A stretch of 64,000 nucleotides of DNA, taken from Spirochaetaceae bacterium (lineage in GTDB: Bacteria > Spirochaetota > Spirochaetia > SZUA-6 > Bin103). The notes under the pieces were generated by a model, which was not told where the DNA came from, ran no database searches, and saw only the letters and a list, made by a program, of their open reading frames with translations. The position numbers were made by a program, and so were the translations under genes. The stretch spans positions 62,001 to 126,000 of the forward strand of contig JAPPGB010000128.1 in the NCBI GenBank assembly GCA_028821475.1, given 5' to 3'. This document shows, in pieces, positions 1 through 7,561 of this stretch (positions are counted from its first letter, which is position 1; the number at the start of each line of letters is the position of its first letter).

Positions 1-199
1 GCGTGGAATCCATTGATTCATGCAAATCCTTCGCGTGGCGCCGATTCTACCAGGATGGGACACGCCAAGCAAGAGGGCGCGTGAGCCGAGTTTGCGGTAG
101 CTCGCCGAACCTCTTGCGGGGACGCAAGGTCACGACCGCGACGTCGAAGCGCCCAGGCGGCGAGCACGACTTTCCCAGCGTCACCCATGAGGTGAAGGC

Positions 200-230
200 T
201 TGGCGGGGGATTCGTAACGCGTTACTATAG
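200..230 (+). promoter_or_regulatory. mazEF promoter with overlapping palindromic operator
   Basis: A -35-like TTGGCG (200-205) and a -10-like TACTAT (223-228) lie 17 bases apart. A perfect 12-base palindrome, GTAACGCGTTAC (214-225), covers the spacer end and the first half of the -10. This is the layout expected for autorepression by an antitoxin. The rest of 1-199 shows no gene I can support. Confidence 0.5.
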
Positions 231-262
231 TGCGTGGAATTCAACGGTGAGGAGGCGACCCG

Positions 263-478
263 ATGTCGGCATCGGCAGCAGAACGGATGCGGGCCTTGCG
301 TGAGCGCCGGCGGTCACGCGCGGAGCGCGAGATTCGGATTACGGTGCCGGATGCCCGCTCGCAAGTAGTGCGGAACCGAGTAGCTCAGTCGGTTTCGGGT
401 CTCGATTCGGCTCCGGAAGCCGAGGCGCTGGCCTGGATCGAGGCAGTCGCGGAGTTGGATGAGGATCACGCGCGGTGA
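263..478 (+). CDS. MazE-like antitoxin (DUF3018 type)
   Basis: This 71-residue, very Arg/Glu-rich protein has the N-terminal RMRALRERRR stretch and the following RITVPDAR strand typical of MazE-like antitoxins paired with PemK/MazF toxins. Such proteins bind their own promoter and neutralise the toxin. The start is set by a GAGGAGG ribosome site ending seven bases before the ATG. Its last codons overlap the toxin start by 20 bases, so the pair is translationally coupled. A palindrome over its -10 element is a likely operator. The family assignment comes from motif and context, not from a search. Confidence 0.75.
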   Translation: MSASAAERMRALRERRRSRAEREIRITVPDARSQVVRNRVAQSVSGLDSAPEAEALAWIEAVAELDEDHAR

Positions 479-794
479 CGTAGTGACCGTCGCGGCATCC
501 GGGGACTACGGTAAACCGCGCCCGTCGGTGGTTGTGCAGAGCGACGTGTTTCCGGCCGAGCATGCATCCGTAATCGTATGTCAGATGACCTCTACGCTGA
601 GCGACGCCCCCGATTTCCGCGTGACTGTCGAGCCGTCTGCGCTGAACGGTCTCCGGCGCACGTCGCAGATCATGGCCGACAAGCCGGTAACCGTTCGACG
701 GGAGAGAATCAGCACCCGAATCGGGCGATTGGACAGCCGGGAGTTGCTGCGCCTCAATCGAGCGCTTGCTCTTTGCATGGGCTTGTCCGACTGA
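459..794 (+). CDS. PemK/MazF-family mRNA endonuclease toxin
   Basis: This 111-residue protein has the family core: an RGDVVTV first strand, a loop then KPRPSVVVQSD, a TSTLSD segment, and the TSQIMADK-xx-V block near residue 70 that carries MazF active-site and RNA-binding positions. MazF toxins cleave mRNA at short sequences and block translation. The gene overlaps the upstream antitoxin by 20 bases, as usual for this module. The length is normal for the family and no truncation is seen. Confidence 0.85.
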   Translation: MRITRGDVVTVAASGDYGKPRPSVVVQSDVFPAEHASVIVCQMTSTLSDAPDFRVTVEPSALNGLRRTSQIMADKPVTVRRERISTRIGRLDSRELLRLNRALALCMGLSD

Positions 795-883
795 TGGAGT
801 GATCTCCACTCGTACCGCGCGCACGACGGTGCCGACCGGGACTCATCACGCTCGCTACGAGCAGGGACGCGACCGGGCGGTCC

Positions 884-2116
884 TCACAGCGCGAACCAGG
901 GGATTGCGGTGACGTGCGGGGTCAACCGCATGGGGCGCGGACAACGGCACACCACGAACCCCTCCGTTGCGGCTGCCTGCTCGCGCACGAACGCTTCCAC
1001 GTGCCGCGCGTCTCCCGGGGCGGGCCGCCGCGTCCACTTTACCTCCACCGGTACGAGGTCTCCGTCCGGTCGCTCCACCACGACGTCTATCTCCGCCCCG
1101 CCGCGGGTACGGTAGAAGGAGAGACGCCCCGCTCCCAGGTACTGCAGCCGTTTCCACAGTTCCAGCACCACCCACTGCTCGAAGTAGCGTCCGGGATCGG
1201 CACGCACCACGTCGACACCGGGCTGCGCGCCGCTCGCAGCGTGCCGGATGCCCAAGTCGAACAGTACGAAGCGCGGCGTGGACAGCAGCGTCTTGCGCGC
1301 GCTGCCCGAGTAGGCCGGAATGCGGACGCCGACGAACATGTCCTCCAGGAGCTGGTAGTGGGACTTGATCGTCGGCACCGACAGGCCGACCTCGCGAGAG
1401 ATGTTGGCGTAGTTGACGACGTTGCCCGATTCGCGGGCTGCCAGCCGCAGAAAGTTGACGAACCCACCCCAGTCCCGTACCAGCGCCTCGCGCCGGATTT
1501 CCTCTTCCAGGTACACGGCGGCGAAGGTGGACAGGATCCGGGTACGGTCGGCCTCGTCCAGCAGTACCACACCCGGCAGGTCGCCGTACGCCAGCCGCTC
1601 CTCCAGGCCGGCGGCCGGAAAGGAACTGCCGGCGCCGGTCGTCGGGACGGGAAGTACGAGAGCGGTGGCAGCCGCGCCGGTGGCAGCCGGACGTTCCGCG
1701 AGGATGAGCGGGAACAGGCGGTGCAACAAGCTCCTTCCCGGCAACAGGTTGGCGCCGGTCTGCCGCAGCTTGCGAGCCGAGCTGCCGCACAGCACGAACT
1801 TCCAGCGCAGCTTGGCGCGATCGTACAGCACCTGGACCGCATCGAACACCGCGGGGACCGCCTGTGCTTCGTCGACGAACACCACGTGAGGCTCCGTTCG
1901 GGCGGGGAGTGCCTCGCACTCACGTCGAAACGCACCCACATCTGCCAGCAGGCGGCTGCGCTCTTCCGGGTCCGCCAGGTTGTAGTGGAGCGACGGCGCG
2001 GGCAGGAGATGGGAGAGGAGGGTCGACTTGCCCGTCTGCCGCGCTCCGAAGAGGATATGCACGAATGGCTTGCGGAGATCCTCGGCGAGAGACGACTGAA
2101 GCCACCGATTGATCAT
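884..2116 (-). CDS. AAA-family ATPase with DUF4143 C-terminal domain
   Basis: This 410-residue protein has a Walker A motif GARQTGKST (about residues 24-32) and a Walker B-like VVFVDEAQ (about 79-86). A sensor-type LCGSSARKL follows, then a DUF4143 region. Near the C-terminus the pattern AEIDVVV...VPVEVKW matches a PD-(D/E)xK nuclease-like fold. These ATPases are widespread, often accessory, and of uncertain role; toxin-antitoxin or defence functions have been suggested. It lies between two toxin-antitoxin pairs. The C-terminal HVTAIPWFAL end recurs as a remnant at about 2742-2776. The promoter lies immediately at the ATG, so the mRNA may be leaderless. Confidence 0.85.
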   Translation of the reverse strand: MINRWLQSSLAEDLRKPFVHILFGARQTGKSTLLSHLLPAPSLHYNLADPEERSRLLADVGAFRRECEALPARTEPHVVFVDEAQAVPAVFDAVQVLYDRAKLRWKFVLCGSSARKLRQTGANLLPGRSLLHRLFPLILAERPAATGAAATALVLPVPTTGAGSSFPAAGLEERLAYGDLPGVVLLDEADRTRILSTFAAVYLEEEIRREALVRDWGGFVNFLRLAARESGNVVNYANISREVGLSVPTIKSHYQLLEDMFVGVRIPAYSGSARKTLLSTPRFVLFDLGIRHAASGAQPGVDVVRADPGRYFEQWVVLELWKRLQYLGAGRLSFYRTRGGAEIDVVVERPDGDLVPVEVKWTRRPAPGDARHVEAFVREQAAATEGFVVCRCPRPMRLTPHVTAIPWFAL

Positions 2117-2151
2117 ACGACTTTATATTAACCTGATAATTATAAAGTCAA
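2116..2151 (-). promoter_or_regulatory. Promoter and dyad operator of the DUF4143 ATPase gene
   Basis: On the minus strand TTGACT (2151-2146) is followed 18 bases later by TATAAA (2127-2122), ending only five bases before the ATG at 2116. A 9-base inverted repeat, GACTTTATA (2119-2127) and TATAAAGTC (2141-2149), spans the promoter core with a 13-base spacer. This AT-rich dyad stands out in a GC-rich genome. It suggests operator control and a near-leaderless transcript. Confidence 0.55.
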
Positions 2152-2227
2152 GTTGCTGACCGAGAACCTGACACGGAAGTCGCCGTCCAGCCGAACGGGA
2201 ACCACGTTCGTTCCGGACCGCGGCGAA

Positions 2228-2476
2228 TCACACGAGTCTCTCATATTCATCGTGCGGTCCAATCCACACCCACACGAAGTCCGGACCGTCCTTGACCGCA
2301 AGCGCCCGATGATTCAGCCCTGCCCTGGCAGACCAGAACTTGCCGATTCTCTTGAAGTGCAAGGAGGGATGCCTGTGGTTCGACTTCAACAGATCGAAGT
2401 TCTGTCGCGCCGCCTTCTTGACCGGTTCCGGTAGCCGGCCATAGCTGTCCCAGAAGCGCGTGGTGGCACGATGCAC
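2228..2476 (-). CDS. RelE/ParE-superfamily toxin
   Basis: This 82-residue basic protein has a pattern typical of RelE/ParE-fold toxins: an N-terminal helix with LPEPVKKAARQNFDLL, a middle KRIGKFWSARAG with the strand LNHRALAV, and a C-terminal VWVWIGPHDEYERLV. Such toxins usually cleave mRNA on the ribosome. The GTG start (2476-2474) directly abuts the TAG stop of the upstream antitoxin, so the two are coupled. The HDEY near the C-terminus matches the conserved H-x-x-Y of this fold. Whether it is a RelE, HigB or ParE type cannot be told from sequence alone. Confidence 0.75.
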   Translation of the reverse strand: MHRATTRFWDSYGRLPEPVKKAARQNFDLLKSNHRHPSLHFKRIGKFWSARAGLNHRALAVKDGPDFVWVWIGPHDEYERLV

Positions 2477-2677
2477 CTATAAATCCGAGAGTTTGCCCTC
2501 GGACTTCTCCGTTTGGACTTCATCAATCAGGAAATCCAGTCTCCCAGCTTGAGAATCCGCTTCGATCTGCGCGTCCCACGAATCCCAGTGGCGTTCGGAG
2601 AGCCAGTGGGCCAATTCGCTCATCTCTTCCGTGGAGAGCTGTTTGATTTCCGCCTTCAGCCTTTCAATCGTCCTCAT
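2477..2677 (-). CDS. Antitoxin partner of the RelE-like toxin
   Basis: This is a 66-residue acidic protein with an N-terminal helix (RLKAEIKQLSTEEMSELAHWL) followed by a flexible acidic tail. The ATG at 2677-2675 is preceded by a strong AGGAGG, so the much longer upstream open frame is not the gene. It has no clear DNA-binding fold. Similar short proteins with an LSxEExxELxxWL helix are frequent partners of RelE-type toxins. Its stop codon is immediately followed by the toxin start. The function is inferred from this arrangement. Confidence 0.65.
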   Translation of the reverse strand: MRTIERLKAEIKQLSTEEMSELAHWLSERHWDSWDAQIEADSQAGRLDFLIDEVQTEKSEGKLSDL

Positions 2678-2741
2678 GCCCCACCTCCTGGAACCCCGAC
2701 ACGCTTCCCGCATGAGTATATCAGAATGCCGGGCTGTGTCC

Positions 2742-2776
2742 TCACAGGGCGAACCAGGGGATTGCCGTGACATGGC
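2742..2776 (-). pseudogene. 3-prime remnant of a second DUF4143 ATPase gene
   Basis: The minus strand here encodes HVTAIPWFAL and a stop, identical to the C-terminus of the ATPase encoded at 884-2116, with nucleotide identity over about 35 bases. Upstream of these codons the similarity ends. It looks like the decayed tail of a second copy, left between the antitoxin and the importer operon. Confidence 0.55.
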
Positions 2777-2844
2777 TCCGGCGATTGAGTGACAAGCGCG
2801 GCTGACCTCGCCCGCGCAGCCAACAGTCACCGGCGCGTACGTGG

Positions 2845-3807
2845 TCAGGTGGAGCGGTTGGCCTTTTGCAGGGCGCGGCGGGCGCCTTCGATGGCGCGGG
2901 CGCTCATGCCGCCGGTGCCGAGGCCGGCGGCGCCGGAGCCGCTGCCCCGCAGCCGCGGGTCGAGCAGGTCGCGGACCGCATCGCCGAACATGTTGAGGCA
3001 GTACACCACCACCGTGAGAGCCACGCCGGGCCACATCGCCAGCCGCGGCGCCATCTCCATGAACTGGCGCCCCTCGCGGCTCAGCATGCCGCCCCAGCTC
3101 GGCACCGTGGTCGGCAACCCGAAGCCCAGGAAGCTCAAGGACGCCTCGGCGATGATGATGCCGCCGATGGTGATCGAGAACACCACGATCACCGGCGCCG
3201 TGATGTTGGGCCACACGTGCCGCCGCAGCGTGTGCCACACGCTGCCGCCGATGGCGCGCGCGCTCTCGAAGTAGGCGTTCTCCTTGATGCCGATCACGGC
3301 GCTGCGGATCACCCGCGAGTTGCCGATGCCGGAGGTGACCCCGAGCACCACGATGATCTGCAGGATGCCCTGGCCGACGATGGTGATGATGGTCAGCAGC
3401 AGCAACAGGCCGGGGAACGACATCCAGGCATCGACGAAGCGCTGCACCAGGATGTCCAGCTTGCCGCCCACGAAGCCGGCCACGCCGCCCACCAGCAGCG
3501 CCACCAGCGTGCTCAGCACGGTGGCGGCAAAGCCCACCCCCAGCGAGGTGCGGGCGCCGTACACCAGCCGGCTCAACACGTCGCGGCCGAGCTGGTCGGT
3601 GCCCAGCAGGTAGGTGGCCGACGGGTCGCCCAGCCGGTCGACCAGGTGCATCTCCGCGAACGGAAAGGGCGCCAGGACATCGGCCAGGACGGCGACCACC
3701 GCCAGCAGCAGGATCACCACCGCGCTCGCCGCCCCCAGCGGCCGCTCCCCGACCAGCCGCCGCAGCAGGTCGATCAGAAAAGCCCGTGGCTTGGGCCGCA
3801 CACTCAC
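2845..3807 (-). CDS. DppC-type ABC importer permease
   Basis: This 320-residue inner-membrane permease belongs to the peptide/nickel/oligosaccharide family. An N-terminal helix is followed by LLGTDQLGRDVLSRLVYGAR, the family signature. Several further helices follow, then an EAA-type cytoplasmic loop (ESARAIGGSVWHTLRRHV) that docks the ATPase, and a C-terminal DAVRDLLDPRLRG typical of DppC. The GTG start at 3807 forms a GTGA overlap with the upstream permease stop. The last 35 residues after DPRLRG are a Gly/Ala-rich tail. No ATPase gene follows; downstream are toxin-antitoxin genes. Confidence 0.9.
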   Translation of the reverse strand: MSVRPKPRAFLIDLLRRLVGERPLGAASAVVILLLAVVAVLADVLAPFPFAEMHLVDRLGDPSATYLLGTDQLGRDVLSRLVYGARTSLGVGFAATVLSTLVALLVGGVAGFVGGKLDILVQRFVDAWMSFPGLLLLLTIITIVGQGILQIIVVLGVTSGIGNSRVIRSAVIGIKENAYFESARAIGGSVWHTLRRHVWPNITAPVIVVFSITIGGIIIAEASLSFLGFGLPTTVPSWGGMLSREGRQFMEMAPRLAMWPGVALTVVVYCLNMFGDAVRDLLDPRLRGSGSGAAGLGTGGMSARAIEGARRALQKANRST

Positions 3808-4769
3808 CGGTACTGCACCCGCGGGTCCAGGTAGCCGTAGAGAATGTCGATCAACAGGTTGATCGACATCACCGCGGTGGCAAAGAACAGGTTGATGCCC
3901 GACACCAGCGGGTAGTCGCGCACACTCAGCGCCTCCAGCATCAGCCGCCCCAGGCCCGGCAGCGCGAACATGTTCTCCATGATCACCGAGCCGCCGACCA
4001 GGATCGGGAGCTGCAGGCCGATCAGCGTCGCCACCGGGATCAGCGCGTTCTTGATCACGTGGCGCAGGATGATCAGGCGCTCCCGCAGTCCCTTCGCCCA
4101 GGCGGTGCGGATGAAGTCCTGGCGCAGCACCTCCAGCATCATCGTGCGCGTCATGCGCATCACCGTGGCGGACAGGAAGGTACCCAGAATCAGGCTGGGA
4201 ATGAGCATGTGGGCGAGGTTGCGCAGCGGGTCGTCGGCGAACGCCACCATGCGCAGCGGCGGCGCCCACGCCCACCAGATGGCGGGGAAGGTCAGCACCA
4301 GGGTGGCGAGCCAGAAGTTGGGCGTGGCCAGACCGATGATGGCGATGGAACGGCCGGCGTAGTCGGCCGCGGTGTCCTGCCGCACCGCCGAGTAGATGCC
4401 CACCGGCACGGCTATCACCAGCCCGATGAGGATGGACAGCACGCCCAGCTCGACGGTGATCGCCAGCCGGCCTAGGATCTTCGCCTCGACGGTGGCGCCG
4501 CCGAACAGCGAGTCGCCCAGGGTGCCGCGCAGGACGATGCCGCCCAGCCAGCGCACGTACTGCACCGGCGCCGGCACGTCCAGCCCGAGCATGCGCTCGA
4601 CGGCCGCACGGTCGAAGTGCGCCGTCCCGCCCTGGTCCTGCGCCACCCGCGCCATCATGGCGTCGACCACGTCGCCGGGCAGGAAGCGCACGGAGAGAAA
4701 CACCAGGAGCGTGAGCAGCAGGAACGTCGGGATCAGCAGCAGGACACGGCGAATGATGTACGTTCGCAT
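3804..4769 (-). CDS. DppB-type ABC importer permease
   Basis: This permease of about 321 residues is set from the ATG at 4769, where MRTYIIRRVLLLIPTF gives the usual first helix; an upstream ATG would add 14 polar residues. It has about six helices, the periplasmic segment after the first, the VGIYSAVR segment, the EAA loop (TAWAKGLRERLIILRHVIKNA) and the terminal YLDPRVQYR typical of DppB. It forms the transmembrane pore with the DppC-type partner, to which it is coupled by a 4-base overlap. The substrate is unknown, probably an oligosaccharide or peptide. Confidence 0.92.
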   Translation of the reverse strand: MRTYIIRRVLLLIPTFLLLTLLVFLSVRFLPGDVVDAMMARVAQDQGGTAHFDRAAVERMLGLDVPAPVQYVRWLGGIVLRGTLGDSLFGGATVEAKILGRLAITVELGVLSILIGLVIAVPVGIYSAVRQDTAADYAGRSIAIIGLATPNFWLATLVLTFPAIWWAWAPPLRMVAFADDPLRNLAHMLIPSLILGTFLSATVMRMTRTMMLEVLRQDFIRTAWAKGLRERLIILRHVIKNALIPVATLIGLQLPILVGGSVIMENMFALPGLGRLMLEALSVRDYPLVSGINLFFATAVMSINLLIDILYGYLDPRVQYR

Positions 4770-4786
4770 TGCAGGAACGCTCAACA

Positions 4787-4816
4787 GTGGGACGGCGGCC
4801 TGCGCCGCCATCCCAC
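4787..4816 (-). other. Intercistronic hairpin between SBP and permease genes
   Basis: The RNA of the minus strand forms a 13-base-pair stem (4816-4804 with 4799-4787, one G-U pair) closed by a four-base loop. It lies in the 84-base gap between the binding-protein stop and the first permease start. There is no U-tract, so it is more likely an RNA-stabilising or partial-termination element than a full terminator. Confidence 0.6.
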
Positions 4817-4853
4817 CCGGGCATGTGCCAACAGTGAAGCTGCTACGTCAGCG

Positions 4854-6662
4854 TCAGAAGCCCATCTCCCGCTTCAGATCCTGGTCGATCCACAGACGGG
4901 TCAGGATCGTGGTGAACTGCCCCACCCCGATCGACACCTCTCCGTTGTAGCTCTTGATCCATGGCTGAGCGACGTTGAACTGCGGGACCGGACCGGGACC
5001 GTCGATGTGCCAGTGCTGGCTCAGCGCGTACAGATTCGCCTCCTTGGTGAGCCGAACGATGTCCTCCATCGTGTTAGCCGCCTTGGCGGCGTCGATCAGC
5101 TCGTCCATGTGCGGATCGTTGACGCCCAATCCGTCGTCGTTCAAGCCGTAGGGGGAATTGGAGCGGTAAAAGGACTCCAGGTTTGAAACATCCGAGGTCG
5201 GGTTGGAGTTTTCGCCGTGTGCAATTCCGTCCGAGGTGTGCTCGCGGGCGATGGCCAGAACCTCCGCGGCGCCATGGATGCTCATCTCGACGTCGACGCC
5301 GATCTCAGCCCAGTAGCCGATGACCAGCTCCGCGTAGTTCGCGTCATAGCGTTCGAAGTACTTCAGTTCGGTCTTGAAACCGTCGGGATAGCCCGCCTCG
5401 GCCAGGAGCTGCCTGGCGCGCTCCGGATCGTAGCGGTAGTACTGCTTGATCTCCTCCGGCCACTCGTCGAACGGCGTCCCGTAGGGGCCGTCGTTGTGCA
5501 AAAGTCCGTGCGGCGTGGGGTCCGCAAACCCCTTGAAGTAGGTGTTGGCGATCGTCTCCCGATCTATCGCCATCTGCAGGGCCTGGCGCACCCGGATGTC
5601 GTTGAACGGCGGCCGGCCCACGGTAATGAACCGGAATGCGTTGTCGGATCGACCGGGGCGCTCCCACATCCGGATGTGGGGATCGGTCTTCTGCAGGCTG
5701 TCGACCTGGTCGATCGACCGCAACTGGCTGTCGCCGCAGTTGCACAACATGTCGACTTGACCCGAACGCAGGGCCGCGATCCTGGCAGCCGGATCCGGCA
5801 TGATCAGGGTGACGATCTCGTCGGCGTAGGGCAGGCGGTTGTCCGGGAACTTCTCGTCGAACCCCCAGTAGTTGGGGTTCTTGGTCCAGGTCACGGAGCT
5901 GCCTTCCACCAGGTCGGTCAACTCCATCGGCCCGGTGCCGACCAGGTTCGTGCAGTCCTGGATGTCGCCGTGCTCCTGGATCACCTCCGGCGGATAGATC
6001 CACGCAATCCACATGTTGAACAGCCCGAATCCGCCGCCGTATTGGGGAACCGGCTTCAGGGGCGAGACGTGGTCCGGCTCCGCCAGCTTGAACTCCACCG
6101 TCGATGCGTCGGTGGCCGTCACCGATTCCATCTTGGGGTACTGGCCGGCGTGCGGCGAGGCTTCGGTGAAGCCGCTGCCGAGCCCGAGGATGCGATGGTA
6201 GTTGAACTCGACGTCCTTGGCGGTCAGTTCGCGACCGTTCATCGGCGCCTTGTCGTGCCAGCGAACGCCGGAGCGGAGGTGGAAGATGAAGGTGGTCGCG
6301 TCCGGCGCTTCCCACCGCTCCGCCAACTGTCCCTTCATGGTGGACAACGGATAGGAAAAGAGCCGCAGGTCGTCCACGCTGCGGTCGATTCCCCAGTCCG
6401 CGATGGTGAGCTGCTCGGTGACCACGCCGACGAAGTGATGCGACCAGCCGCTGTTGGCCCAGGCATCGCAGTGCTCGCCGGTGCCGGTGCGCCCGTAGGT
6501 GATGGTGCCGCCGTACTCGGGGGCGGTTATCATCTCCCCGGTGGTGGGGTCGAGCACCATCTCCTTCTCGGTAGCGGCCGCCTCCTCGCTGTCGGCGGCG
6601 GCGAACGCAACGGTAGCCGCAAGCGCGAACGCCAGCGGCAGCAACATGAGTCTCGGAGTCAT
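4854..6662 (-). CDS. SBP_bac_5-family ABC solute-binding protein
   Basis: This 602-residue exported protein has a signal peptide at residues 1-22 (LLPLAFALAATVAFAAA). Family features follow: LRSGVRWHDKAP with GRELTAKDVEFNYHRIL, the VRQALQMAIDRETIANTYFKG block around residue 350, and a C-terminal closed lobe. Members bind peptides, oligosaccharides or nickel in the periplasm and feed the DppBC permeases encoded next. The start is supported by AAGGAGG before the ATG. The mature N-terminus is Glu/Ala-rich and has no lipobox, so it is probably soluble or held by an uncleaved signal. The ligand cannot be assigned. Confidence 0.92.
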   Translation of the reverse strand: MTPRLMLLPLAFALAATVAFAAADSEEAAATEKEMVLDPTTGEMITAPEYGGTITYGRTGTGEHCDAWANSGWSHHFVGVVTEQLTIADWGIDRSVDDLRLFSYPLSTMKGQLAERWEAPDATTFIFHLRSGVRWHDKAPMNGRELTAKDVEFNYHRILGLGSGFTEASPHAGQYPKMESVTATDASTVEFKLAEPDHVSPLKPVPQYGGGFGLFNMWIAWIYPPEVIQEHGDIQDCTNLVGTGPMELTDLVEGSSVTWTKNPNYWGFDEKFPDNRLPYADEIVTLIMPDPAARIAALRSGQVDMLCNCGDSQLRSIDQVDSLQKTDPHIRMWERPGRSDNAFRFITVGRPPFNDIRVRQALQMAIDRETIANTYFKGFADPTPHGLLHNDGPYGTPFDEWPEEIKQYYRYDPERARQLLAEAGYPDGFKTELKYFERYDANYAELVIGYWAEIGVDVEMSIHGAAEVLAIAREHTSDGIAHGENSNPTSDVSNLESFYRSNSPYGLNDDGLGVNDPHMDELIDAAKAANTMEDIVRLTKEANLYALSQHWHIDGPGPVPQFNVAQPWIKSYNGEVSIGVGQFTTILTRLWIDQDLKREMGF

Positions 6663-6777
6663 AACGTACTCCTCCTTCTCGGGACCGGGACTGGATCCCG
6701 CTGCCCGTGTTCTTTGACGTTGGCAACCGTATCACACGGCCGCGAAACCGTCGAGCGCGCGTGAGCACGGAGCGCGG

Positions 6778-7521
6778 TCAGCCGACCACGCCGCCGTTGA
6801 CGGCGATCAGTTGGCCGTTGATGAAGCCGCCCCGGTCGGAGCACAGCAGCCCGACCACCGCGGCGATGTCGTCGGGCACCCCGAGGCGGGCGACCGGAAT
6901 CTGCTGCAGCAGGCTCTGGTAGCGCTCGGAGCCCGCGGCGTCCTCGTCCTCGTCGGGGAAGGTGCCGGGAGAGATCATGTTCGCGGTCACGCCCAGCGGC
7001 CCGAACTCGCGCGACAGGGCCTTGGTCAGCCCCCAGGCGGCATGCTTGGCCATGGCCACGTGCGGCCGACCGGCGGTGCCGAGCAGCGAGTTGGTGCCGG
7101 CATTGGTGACGATGCGGCCCCACTTGTTCTCGACCATGCCGGGCAGAAACGCGCGCGCGAGCCAGACGGCGGCGTGGAAGTTCACGTTCATGACCCGCGC
7201 CAGGTCGTCGTCGCTCATGTCGAGGAAGGTGGAGCCCGGCCGGATCGCAGCGTTGTTGTACAGGGCGTCGATGCGCCCGAACGTCTTCAGCGCCCGGTCG
7301 GCCATGTCGTTGACCGCCGTCCGGTCGCCGACGTCCGCCATGACGATCAGCGCGTCGGTGCCGATCGCCCGCACCTCGTCGGCGACGCGCTCGCAGTCGC
7401 CCCTGTTGCGCGAGCCGTTGACCACGATGTCGAATCCCATCGTCGCCAGCTCCCGGGCGCAGGCGCGCCCCATGTTGCGGCCCGATCCGGTGATCAGCGC
7501 CGCCCTGTTACCGCTTGCCAT
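6778..7521 (-). CDS. SDR-family oxidoreductase, catalytic Tyr replaced
   Basis: This 247-residue short-chain dehydrogenase/reductase-fold protein has a nucleotide-binding loop ITGSGRNMGRA near residue 10, an NNAA motif near 90, and a C-terminal GQLIAVNGG typical of bacterial SDRs. In the active-site segment the usual Y-x-x-x-K reads V-A-M-A-K. The lysine (K in AMAKHAAWGLTKAL) is kept, but the tyrosine position is Val, preceded by His. The enzyme may therefore be atypical or non-catalytic. It is the last gene after the two GH32 genes, with a 40-base gap, suggesting a role in processing the imported sugar. Confidence 0.85.
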   Translation of the reverse strand: MASGNRAALITGSGRNMGRACARELATMGFDIVVNGSRNRGDCERVADEVRAIGTDALIVMADVGDRTAVNDMADRALKTFGRIDALYNNAAIRPGSTFLDMSDDDLARVMNVNFHAAVWLARAFLPGMVENKWGRIVTNAGTNSLLGTAGRPHVAMAKHAAWGLTKALSREFGPLGVTANMISPGTFPDEDEDAAGSERYQSLLQQIPVARLGVPDDIAAVVGLLCSDRGGFINGQLIAVNGGVVG

Positions 7522-7561
7522 TCCTGTTCTCCCGTTCCCTGATTCGCTTGACCCAGGTTCA

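Noticed and set aside
2845-4824. Single 659-residue protein covering both permeases
   Set aside because: Only the last 320 residues have permease features; the rest is out-of-frame DppB. The GTGA overlap at 3807-3804 marks the true start.
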